Shown here: piece by piece, positions 18,977-27,327 of the stretch | Numbering within the stretch: the stretch's first letter is position 1 | Layout: each line of letters begins with the position of its first letter | Assembly (NCBI RefSeq): GCF_044755465.1 | Contig: NZ_JBIVRB010000004.1 | Location: 124,001 to 188,000 of the forward strand | Length of the DNA stretch: 64,000 nt | Direction of reading: 5' to 3' | From: Peterkaempfera sp044755465 | GTDB taxonomy: Bacteria > Actinomycetota > Actinomycetes > Streptomycetales > Streptomycetaceae | The notes under the pieces: generated by a model | What the model was told of the DNA's origin: nothing | Seen by the model: only the letters and a program-made list of their open reading frames with translations | The model's database searches: none | Translations under genes and position numbers: made by a program

Positions 18977-19516
18977 ATGTCGCGTATTGGACGGCTGCCC
19001 ATCCCGGTTCCCGCCGGCGTGGACGTCACCATCGATGGCCGGACGGTCTCGGTGAAGGGCCCCAAGGGTTCCCTCTCCCACTCCGTCGCTGCGCCGATCG
19101 AGATCGGCAAGGGCGAGGACGGCAATCTGCTCGTCTCGCGTCCGAACGACGAGCGTCAGTCGAAGGCCCTGCACGGCCTGACTCGCACGCTGGTGGCGAA
19201 CATGATCACCGGCGTGACCGCGGGCTACCGCAAGTCGCTCGAAATCAGCGGTGTCGGTTACCGCGTGGCCGCGAAGGGCTCCGCCATGGAGTTCTCTCTG
19301 GGCTACAGCCACCCGATCCTGGTCGAGGCCCCTGAGGGCATCTCCTTCCAGGTCGAGTCGCCCACCAAGTTCCACGTGGACGGCATCGACAAGCAGAAGG
19401 TCGGCGAGGTCGCCGCGAAGATCCGCAAGCTGCGTAAGCCCGACCCGTACAAGGCCAAGGGCGTTAAGTACGCGGGCGAGGTCATCCGCCGCAAGGTCGG
19501 AAAGGCTGGTAAGTAA
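18977..19516 (+). CDS. rplF: 50S ribosomal protein L6 (uL6)
   Basis: 179 residues. uL6 lies near the sarcin-ricin loop and the factor-binding site. MSRIGRLPIPVPAGVDVTI and LRKPDPYKAKGVKYAGE are conserved, giving the two repeated L6 folds. ATG at 18977 follows CGGAGG. 3 nt separate it from rplR. Confidence 0.98.
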   Translation: MSRIGRLPIPVPAGVDVTIDGRTVSVKGPKGSLSHSVAAPIEIGKGEDGNLLVSRPNDERQSKALHGLTRTLVANMITGVTAGYRKSLEISGVGYRVAAKGSAMEFSLGYSHPILVEAPEGISFQVESPTKFHVDGIDKQKVGEVAAKIRKLRKPDPYKAKGVKYAGEVIRRKVGKAGK

Positions 19517-19519
19517 GCC

Positions 19520-19903
19520 ATGGCAGTCGGTGTGAAGATCGGCAAGGGCAACGCCTACAAGGGTGCCGCCCGCAAGCGCCGTGCCATTCGCGTGCGCAAG
19601 CGCGTCGTCGGCAGCGAGGTGCGTCCGCGCCTCGTCGTGACCCGCTCGAACCGCCACATGGTCGCCCAGGTGATCGACGACGCCCAGGGGCACACCCTGG
19701 TGTCGGCGTCGACCCTCGACGTGTCGATCCGCGGCAACGAGGGCGACAAGACCGAGCAGGCCAAGAAGGTCGGCGCCCTGGTCGCCGAGCGCGCCAAGGC
19801 CGCCGGCATCGAGCAGGTCGTTTTCGACCGCGCTGGCAACCGCTACGCCGGCCGCATCGCGGCCCTGGCCGACGCGGCCCGCGAGGCCGGGCTCGACTTC
19901 TGA
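19520..19903 (+). CDS. rplR: 50S ribosomal protein L18 (uL18)
   Basis: 127 residues. uL18 binds 5S rRNA with uL5. The basic N-terminus RKRRAIRVRKRVVGSEVRPRL and the C-terminal RAGNRYAGRIAALADAAREAGLDF (in part GRIAALADAAREAGL) are typical. The ATG immediately follows the rplF stop. Confidence 0.98.
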   Translation: MAVGVKIGKGNAYKGAARKRRAIRVRKRVVGSEVRPRLVVTRSNRHMVAQVIDDAQGHTLVSASTLDVSIRGNEGDKTEQAKKVGALVAERAKAAGIEQVVFDRAGNRYAGRIAALADAAREAGLDF

Positions 19904-19976
19904 CCCGTTCGTCGCCACCATCCCCGCCCAGGCGGGGGTGGACCGTCAGCGGACGCAAACGAGAGAGGTAATTCCA

Positions 19977-20588
19977 ATGGCTGGACCCCAGCGCCGCGGT
20001 GGCGGCGCCGGTGGCGGCGAGCGGCGTGACCGTAAGCGGGACGGTCGGGACGGCGGTCAGGCCGTCGAGAAGACCGCCTACGTCGAGCGTGTCGTCGCCA
20101 TCAACCGTGTCGCCAAGGTAGTCAAGGGTGGACGTCGCTTCAGCTTCACCGCGCTGGTCGTGGTGGGCGACGGTGACGGCACCGTGGGTGTCGGTTACGG
20201 CAAGGCGAAGGAGGTGCCGGCCGCCATCGCCAAGGGCGTTGAGGAGGCCAAGAAGCACTTCTTCAAGGTCCCCCGTATCCAGGGCACCATCCCGCACCCG
20301 ATCCAGGGTGAGAAGGCCGCGGGCGTCGTGCTGCTGAAGCCGGCCTCCCCCGGTACCGGCGTCATCGCCGGTGGCCCGGTGCGCGCCGTCCTGGAGTGCG
20401 CCGGCGTTCACGACATCCTGTCGAAGTCCCTCGGCTCCGACAACGCCATCAACATCGTGCACGCCACGGTGGCGGCTCTGAAGGGCCTTGTGCGCCCCGA
20501 GGAGATCGCTGCCCGCCGTGGACTGCCGCTCGAGGACGTGGCCCCCGCCGCACTGCTGCGGGCGCGCGCTGCGGGGGCGAGTGCCTGA
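19977..20588 (+). CDS. rpsE: 30S ribosomal protein S5 (uS5)
   Basis: 203 residues. uS5 forms the mRNA entry helicase ring with uS3 and uS4 and shapes the decoding site. The N-terminal 30 residues are Gly/Arg-rich, an actinobacterial extension. VAAINRVAKVVKGGRRFSF-like sequence and GKAKEVPAAIAKGVEEAKK are present. ATG at 19977 follows GAGAGAGG; the frame opens upstream to 19938 but without homology. The stop overlaps the rpmD start (TGATG). Confidence 0.97.
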   Translation: MAGPQRRGGGAGGGERRDRKRDGRDGGQAVEKTAYVERVVAINRVAKVVKGGRRFSFTALVVVGDGDGTVGVGYGKAKEVPAAIAKGVEEAKKHFFKVPRIQGTIPHPIQGEKAAGVVLLKPASPGTGVIAGGPVRAVLECAGVHDILSKSLGSDNAINIVHATVAALKGLVRPEEIAARRGLPLEDVAPAALLRARAAGASA

Positions 20589-20770
20589 TGGCTCGCCTGA
20601 AGATCACGCAGACCAAGTCCTACATCGGCAGCAAGCAGAACCACCGTGAGACGCTGCGCTCGCTGGGTCTGAAGCGCATGCACGATGTGGTCGTGAAGGA
20701 GGACCGTCCCGAGATCCGCGGGATGGCCCAGACCGTGCGTCACCTCGTCACGGTCGAGGAGGTGGACTGA
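20588..20770 (+). CDS. rpmD: 50S ribosomal protein L30 (uL30)
   Basis: 60 residues, full length. LKITQTKSYIGSKQNHRETL and GLKRMHDVVVKEDRPEIRGM fit uL30. ATG at 20588 overlaps the rpsE stop; a longer open frame in the same phase is a shadow inside rpsE. rplO follows after 1 nt. Confidence 0.97.
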   Translation: MARLKITQTKSYIGSKQNHRETLRSLGLKRMHDVVVKEDRPEIRGMAQTVRHLVTVEEVD

Positions 20771-20771
20771 C

Positions 20772-21224
20772 ATGGGCGACAACCCGATCAAGATCCACAA
20801 CCTGCGGCCCGCCCCGGGCGCCAAGACCGCCAAGATCCGTGTGGGTCGTGGTGAGGGCTCCAAGGGCAAGACCGCTGGTCGTGGTACCAAGGGCACCAAG
20901 GCCCGCTACCAGGTTCCGCAGCGCTTCGAGGGTGGCCAGATGCCCCTCCACATGCGCCTGCCGAAGCTGAAGGGCTTCAAGAACCCCTTCAAGGTCGAGT
21001 TCCAGGTGGTGAACCTGGACAAGCTCACGGCTCTCTACCCCGAGGGTGGCGAGGTCACCGTGGCCGACCTGGTGGCCAAGGGCGCGGTTCGCAAGAACCA
21101 GCTCGTCAAGGTGCTCGGCACCGGCGAGATCTCGGTGGCGCTGCAGGTGACGGTGGACGCCGTCTCCGGCTCCGCCAAGGAGAAGATCGCCGCTGCCGGC
21201 GGCACCGTCACCGAGCTCATCTGA
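20772..21224 (+). CDS. rplO: 50S ribosomal protein L15 (uL15)
   Basis: 150 residues. uL15 is a late-assembly 50S protein. IKIHNLRPAPGAKTAKIRVG and GRGTKGTKARYQVPQRFEGGQMPL (in part) are typical. It ends the spc cluster; an intrinsic terminator follows after 17 nt, so secY is not simply co-transcribed as in E. coli. Confidence 0.98.
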   Translation: MGDNPIKIHNLRPAPGAKTAKIRVGRGEGSKGKTAGRGTKGTKARYQVPQRFEGGQMPLHMRLPKLKGFKNPFKVEFQVVNLDKLTALYPEGGEVTVADLVAKGAVRKNQLVKVLGTGEISVALQVTVDAVSGSAKEKIAAAGGTVTELI

Positions 21225-21241
21225 GTCCGGTCGACAGCGTG

Positions 21242-21286
21242 AGTGCGGGGCCGTCCCTCTTCGGAGGGGCGGCCCCGCACTTTTTT
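21242..21286 (+). terminator. Intrinsic terminator between rplO and secY
   Basis: An 18-bp stem (left arm 21242-21259, right arm 21264-21281, one G-T pair) closed by a TTCG tetraloop and followed by six T residues. It is the only textbook stem-plus-T-tract terminator I see in the window. Confidence 0.92.
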
Positions 21287-21345
21287 AACCTTCGTGATCA
21301 GTGTTCCAGGGCGCCACGCGCTTCATTCGAGTGGCCACGCACTGT

Positions 21346-21351
21346 TAGAGT
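21346..21351 (+). promoter_or_regulatory. Possible secY-adk promoter (-10)
   Basis: TAGAGT fits the streptomycete -10 TAGnnT. The best -35 is the weak TTCATT at 21322-21327 (18-nt spacer). A promoter is expected here because of the strong terminator 60 nt upstream. Confidence 0.4.
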
Positions 21352-21455
21352 CCTGGAGTCCACTTGTAGGTTGGCCGCAGACTCTGCCTGAAGGCCGACG
21401 GTCCCCATCACACCGACCCTTCCGCCGACGACGTGCGGGAGGCGCAGGAGGCACC

Positions 21456-22769
21456 GTGCTCAGTGCGTTCGCGCGGGCGTTCAAGACGCCCGACCTGCGC
21501 AAGAAGCTGCTGTTCACGCTGGGCATCATGGTGCTGTTCCGGCTCGGCGCACACATCCCCATCCCGGGGATCAGCTTCCAGAACGTCCACACCTGCATCG
21601 ACGAGAGCAAGGGCAGCCAGGGCCTCTTCGGTCTGGTGAACCTGTTCAGTGGCGGTGCGCTGCTCCAGCTGACGATCTTCGCCCTCGGCATCATGCCGTA
21701 CATCACCGCCAGCATCATCCTCCAGCTGCTCACCGTGGTCATCCCGCGGCTTGAGGCGCTGAAGAAGGAGGGCCAGGCCGGTACGGCGAAGATCACGCAG
21801 TACACCCGGTACCTGACCATCGCGCTCGCCGTGCTCCAGGGCACCGGCATCGTCGCGACCGCGTCCAGCGGTGCGCTCTTCAGCGGCTGCTCGGTCGGCA
21901 ACCAGATCGTGCCGGACGACTCGGTCTTCCGGATCGCCACGATGGTGATCACCATGACCGCGGGCACCACCGTGGTCATGTGGCTGGGCGAGCTCATCAC
22001 CGACCGGGGCATCGGCAACGGCATGTCGATCCTGATCTTCACCTCGATCGCGGCGCAGTTCCCGACCTCGCTGTGGGCGATCAAGATGCAGGGCAAGATC
22101 GGCGGCGGCTGGGTCGAGTTCTTCAGCGTCATCGCCATCGGCATGGTCGTGATCGCGCTGGTCATCTTTGTGGAGCAGGCTCAGCGCCGGATTCCGGTCC
22201 AGTACGCCAAGCGCATGATCGGCCGCCGGGCCTTCGGCGGCACGTCCACCTACATCCCGCTCAAGGTGAACCAGGCCGGTGTCATCCCGGTTATCTTCGC
22301 CTCGTCGCTGCTGTACATCCCGTCGCTGATCGTCCAGATGACCAACAGCACCTCCGGCTGGGCGGTCTGGATCAAGGACAACTTCACCAAGGGCGACCAC
22401 CCGATCTACATGGCGATCTACTTCCTGCTGATCGTCTTCTTCGCCTTCTTCTACGTCGCGATCTCCTTCAACCCCGAGGAAGTCGCCGACAACATGAAGA
22501 AGTATGGTGGCTTCATCCCGGGTATCCGGGCCGGCCGCCCCACGGCGGAGTACCTGAACTACGTCCTTACCAGGATCACCTGGCCCGGTTCCCTCTATCT
22601 GGGCGTCATCGCGCTGATCCCGATGATCGCTCTGGTGGCGTTCGGGGCCAACCAGAACTTCCCGTTCGGCGGCACCAGCATCCTCATCGTCGTGGGTGTC
22701 GGCCTCGAAACTGTCAAGCAGATCGAGAGCCAGCTCCAGCAGCGTAACTACGAAGGGTTCCTCCGCTGA
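21456..22769 (+). CDS. secY: Protein translocase subunit SecY
   Basis: 437 residues with ten predicted membrane helices; the channel of the Sec translocon with SecE and SecG. FRLGAHIPIPGI, the plug region, IGNGMSILIFTSI and PGIRAGRPTAEYLNYV are characteristic. GTG at 21456 is chosen because AGGAGG ends 4 nt before it and the family start VLSAFARAFKTPDLRKK fits; the frame is open upstream into the terminator. The stop overlaps the adk ATG. Confidence 0.97.
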   Translation: MLSAFARAFKTPDLRKKLLFTLGIMVLFRLGAHIPIPGISFQNVHTCIDESKGSQGLFGLVNLFSGGALLQLTIFALGIMPYITASIILQLLTVVIPRLEALKKEGQAGTAKITQYTRYLTIALAVLQGTGIVATASSGALFSGCSVGNQIVPDDSVFRIATMVITMTAGTTVVMWLGELITDRGIGNGMSILIFTSIAAQFPTSLWAIKMQGKIGGGWVEFFSVIAIGMVVIALVIFVEQAQRRIPVQYAKRMIGRRAFGGTSTYIPLKVNQAGVIPVIFASSLLYIPSLIVQMTNSTSGWAVWIKDNFTKGDHPIYMAIYFLLIVFFAFFYVAISFNPEEVADNMKKYGGFIPGIRAGRPTAEYLNYVLTRITWPGSLYLGVIALIPMIALVAFGANQNFPFGGTSILIVVGVGLETVKQIESQLQQRNYEGFLR

Positions 22770-23440
22770 TGCGAATCGTCCTCGTCGGACCGCCCGGGGC
22801 CGGAAAGGGGACCCAGGCGCACCTCCTGGCCAAGACCCTCTCCATCCCGCACATCTCCACCGGCGACCTGTTCCGCGCCAACATCAGCCAGAGCACCCCG
22901 CTGGGGCTCGAGGCCAAGGCGTACATGGACGCGGGCAAGCTGGTACCCGACGAGATCACCATCGGGATGGCCAGGGACCGCATGGCCCAGCCCGATGCGG
23001 CCAAGGGCTTCCTGCTCGACGGCTTTCCGCGCAACCTCGGCCAGGCCAAGGCCCTGGACGAGATCCTGGCCGAGGACGCCCCCGAGGGCGGCTCGCGCGG
23101 ACTGGACGGCGTGCTGGACCTGGAGGTCCCCGAGGACGAGGTCGTCAAGCGGATCGCCGGTCGCCGGCTGTGCCGCAAGGACGGCAGCCACGTGTTCCAC
23201 GTGAACTACAACCCGCCGGCCGTCGAGGGCGTGTGCGACGAGTGCGGCGGCGAGCTCTACCAGCGTTCGGACGACACCGAAGAGGCCGTCCGGGTCCGGC
23301 TGGAGGAGTACCACACCAAGACCGAGCCCATCATCGGCTACTACGCGGACCAGGGTCTGCTGGTGACCATCCCGGCGCTGGGCAAGGTGTCCGAGGTGAC
23401 GGAGCGCGCCATCGAGGCGCTTCGCAAGTCGGGCGAGTGA
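22769..23440 (+). CDS. adk: Adenylate kinase
   Basis: 223 residues, cytosolic; interconverts ATP + AMP and 2 ADP. The P-loop GPPGAGKGTQ is at 7-16, with STGDLFR and the AMP-binding DGFPRNLGQ following. The long LID domain carries CRKD and CDEC clusters, three cysteines and an aspartate that could hold zinc; the first pair is CxxD rather than CxxC, a variation from the usual Cys4 or Cys3-Asp order. It overlaps secY by one base, the usual secY-adk arrangement. Confidence 0.97.
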   Translation: MRIVLVGPPGAGKGTQAHLLAKTLSIPHISTGDLFRANISQSTPLGLEAKAYMDAGKLVPDEITIGMARDRMAQPDAAKGFLLDGFPRNLGQAKALDEILAEDAPEGGSRGLDGVLDLEVPEDEVVKRIAGRRLCRKDGSHVFHVNYNPPAVEGVCDECGGELYQRSDDTEEAVRVRLEEYHTKTEPIIGYYADQGLLVTIPALGKVSEVTERAIEALRKSGE

Positions 23441-23460
23441 GGCAGTAGGCAGTTACGCAC

Positions 23461-23498
23461 AGGGCCGCGGCAGCGCCGGGAGGGGCTGCCGCGGCCCT
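23461..23498 (+). terminator. Terminator after adk
   Basis: A 14-bp perfect stem (AGGGCCGCGGCAGC at 23461-23474 with 23485-23498) and a 10-nt loop, 20 nt after the adk stop. No T-tract. Confidence 0.8.
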
Positions 23499-23619
23499 CG
23501 TGTGTACCGGGCCCGCCAGGCCGTACCGTGGAGGGATCGGCTTCGACACGGAGCGGTGGGACCGGACAAGTGGGACCAGGTATGGAGATCACGCAGTGGT
23601 GCTGGGAAGGCAAGGGCGC

Positions 23620-24459
23620 ATGGTAGAGATCAAGACCCCCGAGCAGATCGCGAAGATGCGCGCGGCCGGGTTGGTCGTCGCCGAGGCGCTCAAGGCGTGC
23701 CGGGAGGCCGTCGCCCCCGGGGTGACCACCGGTGAGCTGGACGAGATCGCCGCCAAGGTGATCGCCGACCACGGCGCCACCTCCAACTTCCGGGCCGACC
23801 ACGGCGGCCTCTGGTTCCCCGGCGTGATCTGCGCCTCGGTGAACGACGAGGTGGTGCACGGCATCCCCGGCGGCCGGGTGCTGGCCGAGGGCGACTTCAT
23901 CTCGATCGACTGCGGCGCCATCGTCGACGGCTGGCACGGCGACGCGGCCATCACGGTGCCGGTGGGCGAGGTCGCCCCGGAACTGCTCCAGCTGAGCCGG
24001 GTCACCGAGGGCTCGATGTGGGCCGGCATCGCGGCGGTGAAGCGCGGCAACCGGCTCCAGGACATCAGCCGGGGCGTGGAGTCGTACATCCGCCGGCAGC
24101 CGCTGCCGCCCAAGGGCAAGTACGGGATCATCGAGGGCTACGGCGGCCATGGCATCGGCTCGGCCATGCACATGGAGCCGCACGTCCTCAACTACGTCGA
24201 GCGCGGCCGCCGGCCCGGCCCCAAGCTGGTGACCGGGATGTGCCTGGCGATCGAGCCGATGGTCAGCCTGGGCACCCCGCACACCCATGTGCTGGAGGAC
24301 GAGTGGACGGTGAAGACCAATGACGGCACCTGGGCCTCGCACTGGGAGCACTCGGTGGCGCTGACCGAGGAGGGGCCGCTGGTCCTCACCGCCTTCGACG
24401 GCGGCCGGGCCAAGCTCGCGGAGCTGGGGATCACCGTGGCGCCGGACCCGCTGGCCTGA
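23620..24459 (+). CDS. map: Methionine aminopeptidase, type I
   Basis: 279 residues; removes the N-terminal Met from new proteins with a dinuclear metal centre. Metal ligands are visible: His in FRADHGGLWFPG, Asp pair in ISIDCGAIVDGWHGDAAI, His in GYGGHGIG, Glu in LAIEPM and Glu in LTEEGPLVL. ATG at 23620 (MVEIKTPEQIAKM) follows AAGGCAAGGG and fits the family start; the open frame runs upstream to 23500. It is separated from adk by a terminator. Confidence 0.96.
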   Translation: MVEIKTPEQIAKMRAAGLVVAEALKACREAVAPGVTTGELDEIAAKVIADHGATSNFRADHGGLWFPGVICASVNDEVVHGIPGGRVLAEGDFISIDCGAIVDGWHGDAAITVPVGEVAPELLQLSRVTEGSMWAGIAAVKRGNRLQDISRGVESYIRRQPLPPKGKYGIIEGYGGHGIGSAMHMEPHVLNYVERGRRPGPKLVTGMCLAIEPMVSLGTPHTHVLEDEWTVKTNDGTWASHWEHSVALTEEGPLVLTAFDGGRAKLAELGITVAPDPLA

Positions 24460-24513
24460 GCCGGTCGGGGTAGGGTGCCGGGTCCCGGTTTCGCGTTTGA
24501 TTGCCCGCTGAAG

Positions 24514-24519
24514 TAGACT
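24514..24519 (+). promoter_or_regulatory. infA promoter, -10 box
   Basis: TAGACT fits the TAGnnT -10 pattern and lies 92 nt before infA. No good -35 is visible at 16-19 nt (TTCGCG at 24490 is the best). Reported as a probable promoter for the infA-rpmJ genes. Confidence 0.45.
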
Positions 24520-24610
24520 GACGCGTCGGCTCATTCCTGGCTTCGGCGTGTCCGGGGACCGGTTTGGGGCGATCAAGGTAGTCGAGCCCGGAAGGCGATC
24601 AGCGAACCTT

Positions 24611-24832
24611 ATGCCCAAGAAGCAAGGGGCCATCGAGATCGAGGGCACCGTCATCGAGTCTCTGCCGAACGCGATGTTCAAGGTGGAGCTCCAGAACGGG
24701 CACAAGGTCCTCGCGCACATCAGCGGCAAGATGCGGATGCACTACATCCGAATCCTCCCGGACGACCGCGTTGTCGTCGAGCTCAGCCCGTACGACCTCA
24801 CTCGCGGGCGCATCGTCTACCGCTACAAGTAA
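24611..24832 (+). CDS. infA: Translation initiation factor IF-1
   Basis: 73 residues, one OB fold; binds the A site of the 30S subunit during initiation. KKQGAIEIEGTVIESLPNAM and HISGKMRMHYIRILPDDRV match closely. ATG at 24611 is chosen by family length; the frame runs upstream to 24548 without homology. The nearest purine-rich run, GGAAGG, is 15 nt upstream, so initiation may be weak. Confidence 0.98.
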   Translation: MPKKQGAIEIEGTVIESLPNAMFKVELQNGHKVLAHISGKMRMHYIRILPDDRVVVELSPYDLTRGRIVYRYK

Positions 24833-24912
24833 CACCAGATCTCGCGCTGTGACGGCCGTATCCCGAGTGGTGCGGCCCTCTCGTGGTGCACGACCCGGAG
24901 AACCTGAATCCC

Positions 24913-25026
24913 ATGAAGGTCAAGCCGAGCGTCAAGAAGATCTGCGACAAGTGCAAGGTGATCCGCCGCCACGGCCGGGTCATGGTGATCTGCGAGAACC
25001 TGCGCCACAAGCAGCGCCAGGGCTGA
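24913..25026 (+). CDS. rpmJ: 50S ribosomal protein L36 (bL36)
   Basis: 37 residues, MKVKPSVKKICDKCKVIRR and onward to HKQRQG. It is the zinc-binding form with Cys11, Cys14, Cys27 and His32. It stabilises the L7/L12 stalk base region of 23S rRNA. It lies in the infA-rpsM interval exactly where expected. GAGAACC precedes the ATG, not a strong ribosome-binding site. Confidence 0.96.
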   Translation: MKVKPSVKKICDKCKVIRRHGRVMVICENLRHKQRQG

Positions 25027-25055
25027 CCCGATCACTTCCCGTCTGCACGGGTTGC

Positions 25056-25080
25056 AATTCTTCGCGCGACGCGAATTTTT
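25056..25080 (+). terminator. Small hairpin with T5 between rpmJ and rpsM
   Basis: TTCGCG / CGCGAA (25061-25066 with 25070-25075) with loop CGA and five T residues after it, 30 nt after rpmJ. The stem is only 6 bp, so it would be a weak terminator or attenuator in the 174-nt gap before rpsM. Confidence 0.35.
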
Positions 25081-25200
25081 CCCACGTGATACCCGTCCCT
25101 CCTGGGGACGCCACCCCCGGCGGAGGCCGGGGCCTGCCCTGCGCAAGCGGGGGAGACCGGTATCGCGCCAAACCTCCGAAGAACCACAGGAGCCACATCA

Positions 25201-25581
25201 ATGGCACGCCTTGTCGGCGTCGACCTCCCCCGCGAGAAGCGGATCGAGATCGCCCTCACCTACATCTACGGCATCGGTCGTACTCGCGCGCAGCAGACGC
25301 TGACCGAGACCGGCGTGAGCCCGGACGTGCGCGTCCGTGACATGGCCGAGGACGACCTGGTCAAGCTCCGCGACTGGATCGAGGCCAACTACAAGATCGA
25401 GGGTGACCTCCGCCGCGAGGTCCAGGCCGACATCCGCCGCAAGGTCGAGATCGGCTGCTACGAGGGCCTGCGCCACCGCCGCGGTCTGCCGGTCCACGGC
25501 CAGCGCACCCACACCAACGCCCGTACCCGCAAGGGTCCGCGTCGCGCCATCGCCGGCAAGAAGAAGCCGGGCAAGAAGTAG
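25201..25581 (+). CDS. rpsM: 30S ribosomal protein S13 (uS13)
   Basis: 126 residues. uS13 joins the 30S head to the 50S and contacts P-site tRNA with its basic tail. MARLVGVDLPREKRIEIALT and RTHTNARTRKGPRR are typical. ATG at 25201 follows AGGAG. The gap to rpsK is 73 nt. Confidence 0.98.
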   Translation: MARLVGVDLPREKRIEIALTYIYGIGRTRAQQTLTETGVSPDVRVRDMAEDDLVKLRDWIEANYKIEGDLRREVQADIRRKVEIGCYEGLRHRRGLPVHGQRTHTNARTRKGPRRAIAGKKKPGKK

Positions 25582-25654
25582 TCCGCCCCCCAAACCGGAC
25601 TTCCCTCCGGCCCGCGGGTAGCGGACCGACCACCTCATCAGGAGATTCAGACTT

Positions 25655-26062
25655 ATGCCTCCGAAGGGCCGTCAGGCTGCGGGCGCCAAGAAGGTGCGCC
25701 GCAAGGAGAAGAAGAACGTCGCTCACGGGCACGCCCACATCAAGAGCACGTTCAACAACACCATCGTTTCGATCACCGACCCGAGCGGCAATGTGATCTC
25801 GTGGGCGTCGGCCGGCCACGTCGGCTTCAAGGGCTCCCGCAAGTCCACCCCGTTCGCCGCGCAGATGGCTGCGGAGGCCGCCGGCCGCCGTGCCCAGGAG
25901 CACGGCATGCGCAAGGTCGACGTGTTCGTCAAGGGCCCCGGCTCCGGCCGTGAGACCGCGATCCGCTCGCTCCAGGCCACCGGCCTGGAGGTGGGCTCGA
26001 TCCAGGACGTCACCCCCACCCCGCACAACGGCTGCCGTCCCCCCAAGCGCCGCCGCGTCTGA
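25655..26062 (+). CDS. rpsK: 30S ribosomal protein S11 (uS11)
   Basis: 135 residues. uS11 forms the platform near the E-site codon. HIKSTFNNTIVSITDPSGN and DVTPTPHNGCRPPKRRRV are diagnostic. ATG at 25655 follows AGGAG. As in other streptomycetes, rpsD does not follow; rpoA comes next after a 133-nt gap with a hairpin. Confidence 0.98.
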   Translation: MPPKGRQAAGAKKVRRKEKKNVAHGHAHIKSTFNNTIVSITDPSGNVISWASAGHVGFKGSRKSTPFAAQMAAEAAGRRAQEHGMRKVDVFVKGPGSGRETAIRSLQATGLEVGSIQDVTPTPHNGCRPPKRRRV

Positions 26063-26103
26063 GGCCGTCGCGCCCGGGGTTTCACGGGTAACTGCTTGAC
26101 CCT

Positions 26104-26139
26104 GCGTACGGGCTCCCCCTCACCCGGGAGCCCGTACGC
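26104..26139 (+). terminator. Hairpin between rpsK and rpoA
   Basis: A 14-bp perfect stem GCGTACGGGCTCCC / GGGAGCCCGTACGC with an 8-nt loop, 41 nt after rpsK and 57 nt before rpoA. No T-tract follows (TTGAGTCC). It is likely a partial terminator or attenuator that sets the ratio of rpoA to ribosomal protein mRNA. Confidence 0.65.
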
Positions 26140-26195
26140 TTGAGTCCGTCGGCATCAAATAGCGGGTGCCGAAGACAACTGGAGGAAAACCTCTC

Positions 26196-27218
26196 ATGCT
26201 GATCGCTCAGCGCCCTTCGTTGACCGAAGAGGTCGTCGACGAGTTCCGCTCCCGGTTCGTGATCGAGCCGCTGGAGCCGGGCTTCGGCTACACCCTCGGC
26301 AACTCGCTCCGCCGTACGCTCCTCTCCTCGATCCCCGGTGCCGCTGTCACCAGCATCCGGGTGGACGGGGTCCTGCACGAGTTCACCACCGTGCCGGGCG
26401 TCAAGGAGGACGTCACCGACCTCATCCTCAACATCAAGCAGCTGGTCGTCTCCTCGGAGCACGACGAGCCGGTCGTGATGTACCTGCGCAAGCAGGGCCC
26501 GGGTGTGGTCACCGCCGCCGACATCGCGCCCCCGGCCGGTGTCGAGGTGCACAACCCCGAGCTGATCCTCGCCACGCTGAACGGCAAGGGCAAGCTGGAG
26601 ATGGAGCTGACCGTCGAGCGCGGTCGCGGCTATGTCTCCGCCGTGCAGAACAAGCAGTCCGGCCAGGAGATCGGCCGCATCCCGGTCGACTCGATCTACT
26701 CGCCGGTGCTCAAGGTCACGTACAAGGTCGAGGCGACCCGTGTCGAGCAGCGCACCGACTTCGACAAGCTGATCGTCGACGTCGAGACCAAGCCCGCCAT
26801 GCGCCCGCGCGACGCCATGGCCTCGGCCGGCAAGACCCTGGTGGAGCTGTTCGGTCTCGCCCGCGAGCTGAACGTCGACGCCGAGGGCATCGACATGGGC
26901 CCGTCCCCCACGGACGCCGCCCTGGCCGCCGACCTGGCGCTGCCGATCGAGGAGCTGGAGCTGACCGTCCGCTCCTACAACTGCCTCAAGCGCGAGGGCA
27001 TCCACACCGTGGGTGAGCTCGTCGCCCGCTCCGAGGCCGACCTGCTCGACATCCGCAACTTCGGTGCGAAGTCGATCGACGAGGTCAAGGCGAAGCTGGC
27101 CGGCATGGGCCTGGCCCTCAAGGACAGCCCGCCCGGGTTCGACCCGACCGCCGCCGCCGACGCGTTCGGCGCGGACGACCTGGACGACTCCGGCTACGCG
27201 GAGACCGAGCAGTACTGA
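26196..27218 (+). CDS. rpoA: RNA polymerase alpha subunit
   Basis: 340 residues, the usual streptomycete length. The N-terminal domain (residues 1-230) dimerises and binds beta and beta'; GYTLGNSLRRTLLSSIPG is conserved. The C-terminal domain (about 245-310, LELTVRSYNCLKREGI and FGAKSIDEVKAKL) binds UP elements and activators; an acidic tail follows. ATG at 26196 follows GGAGG; an in-frame start at 26166 would add MPKTTGGKPL and lacks homology. Confidence 0.98.
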   Translation: MLIAQRPSLTEEVVDEFRSRFVIEPLEPGFGYTLGNSLRRTLLSSIPGAAVTSIRVDGVLHEFTTVPGVKEDVTDLILNIKQLVVSSEHDEPVVMYLRKQGPGVVTAADIAPPAGVEVHNPELILATLNGKGKLEMELTVERGRGYVSAVQNKQSGQEIGRIPVDSIYSPVLKVTYKVEATRVEQRTDFDKLIVDVETKPAMRPRDAMASAGKTLVELFGLARELNVDAEGIDMGPSPTDAALAADLALPIEELELTVRSYNCLKREGIHTVGELVARSEADLLDIRNFGAKSIDEVKAKLAGMGLALKDSPPGFDPTAAADAFGADDLDDSGYAETEQY

Positions 27219-27250
27219 GCAGTACCGAGTAGTACCCCAGAGAGCCAAGT

Positions 27251-27273
27251 CCTGCGGGCGCCGTGCCCGCAGG
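27251..27273 (+). other. Hairpin between rpoA and rplQ
   Basis: A 9-bp perfect stem CCTGCGGGC / GCCCGCAGG with loop GCCGT in the 109-nt rpoA-rplQ gap. Followed by CCCTCTCC, no T-run. A possible attenuator or processing site. Confidence 0.5.
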
Positions 27274-27327
27274 CCCTCTCCGGTACCTGATACGGCCGGA
27301 GCAGGAGATATGAGGAGATAGATCCCC

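Noticed and set aside
26096..26101. TTGACC upstream of rpoA
   Set aside because: No -10 at the proper distance; TACGCT at 26135 is 33 nt away and inside the hairpin.
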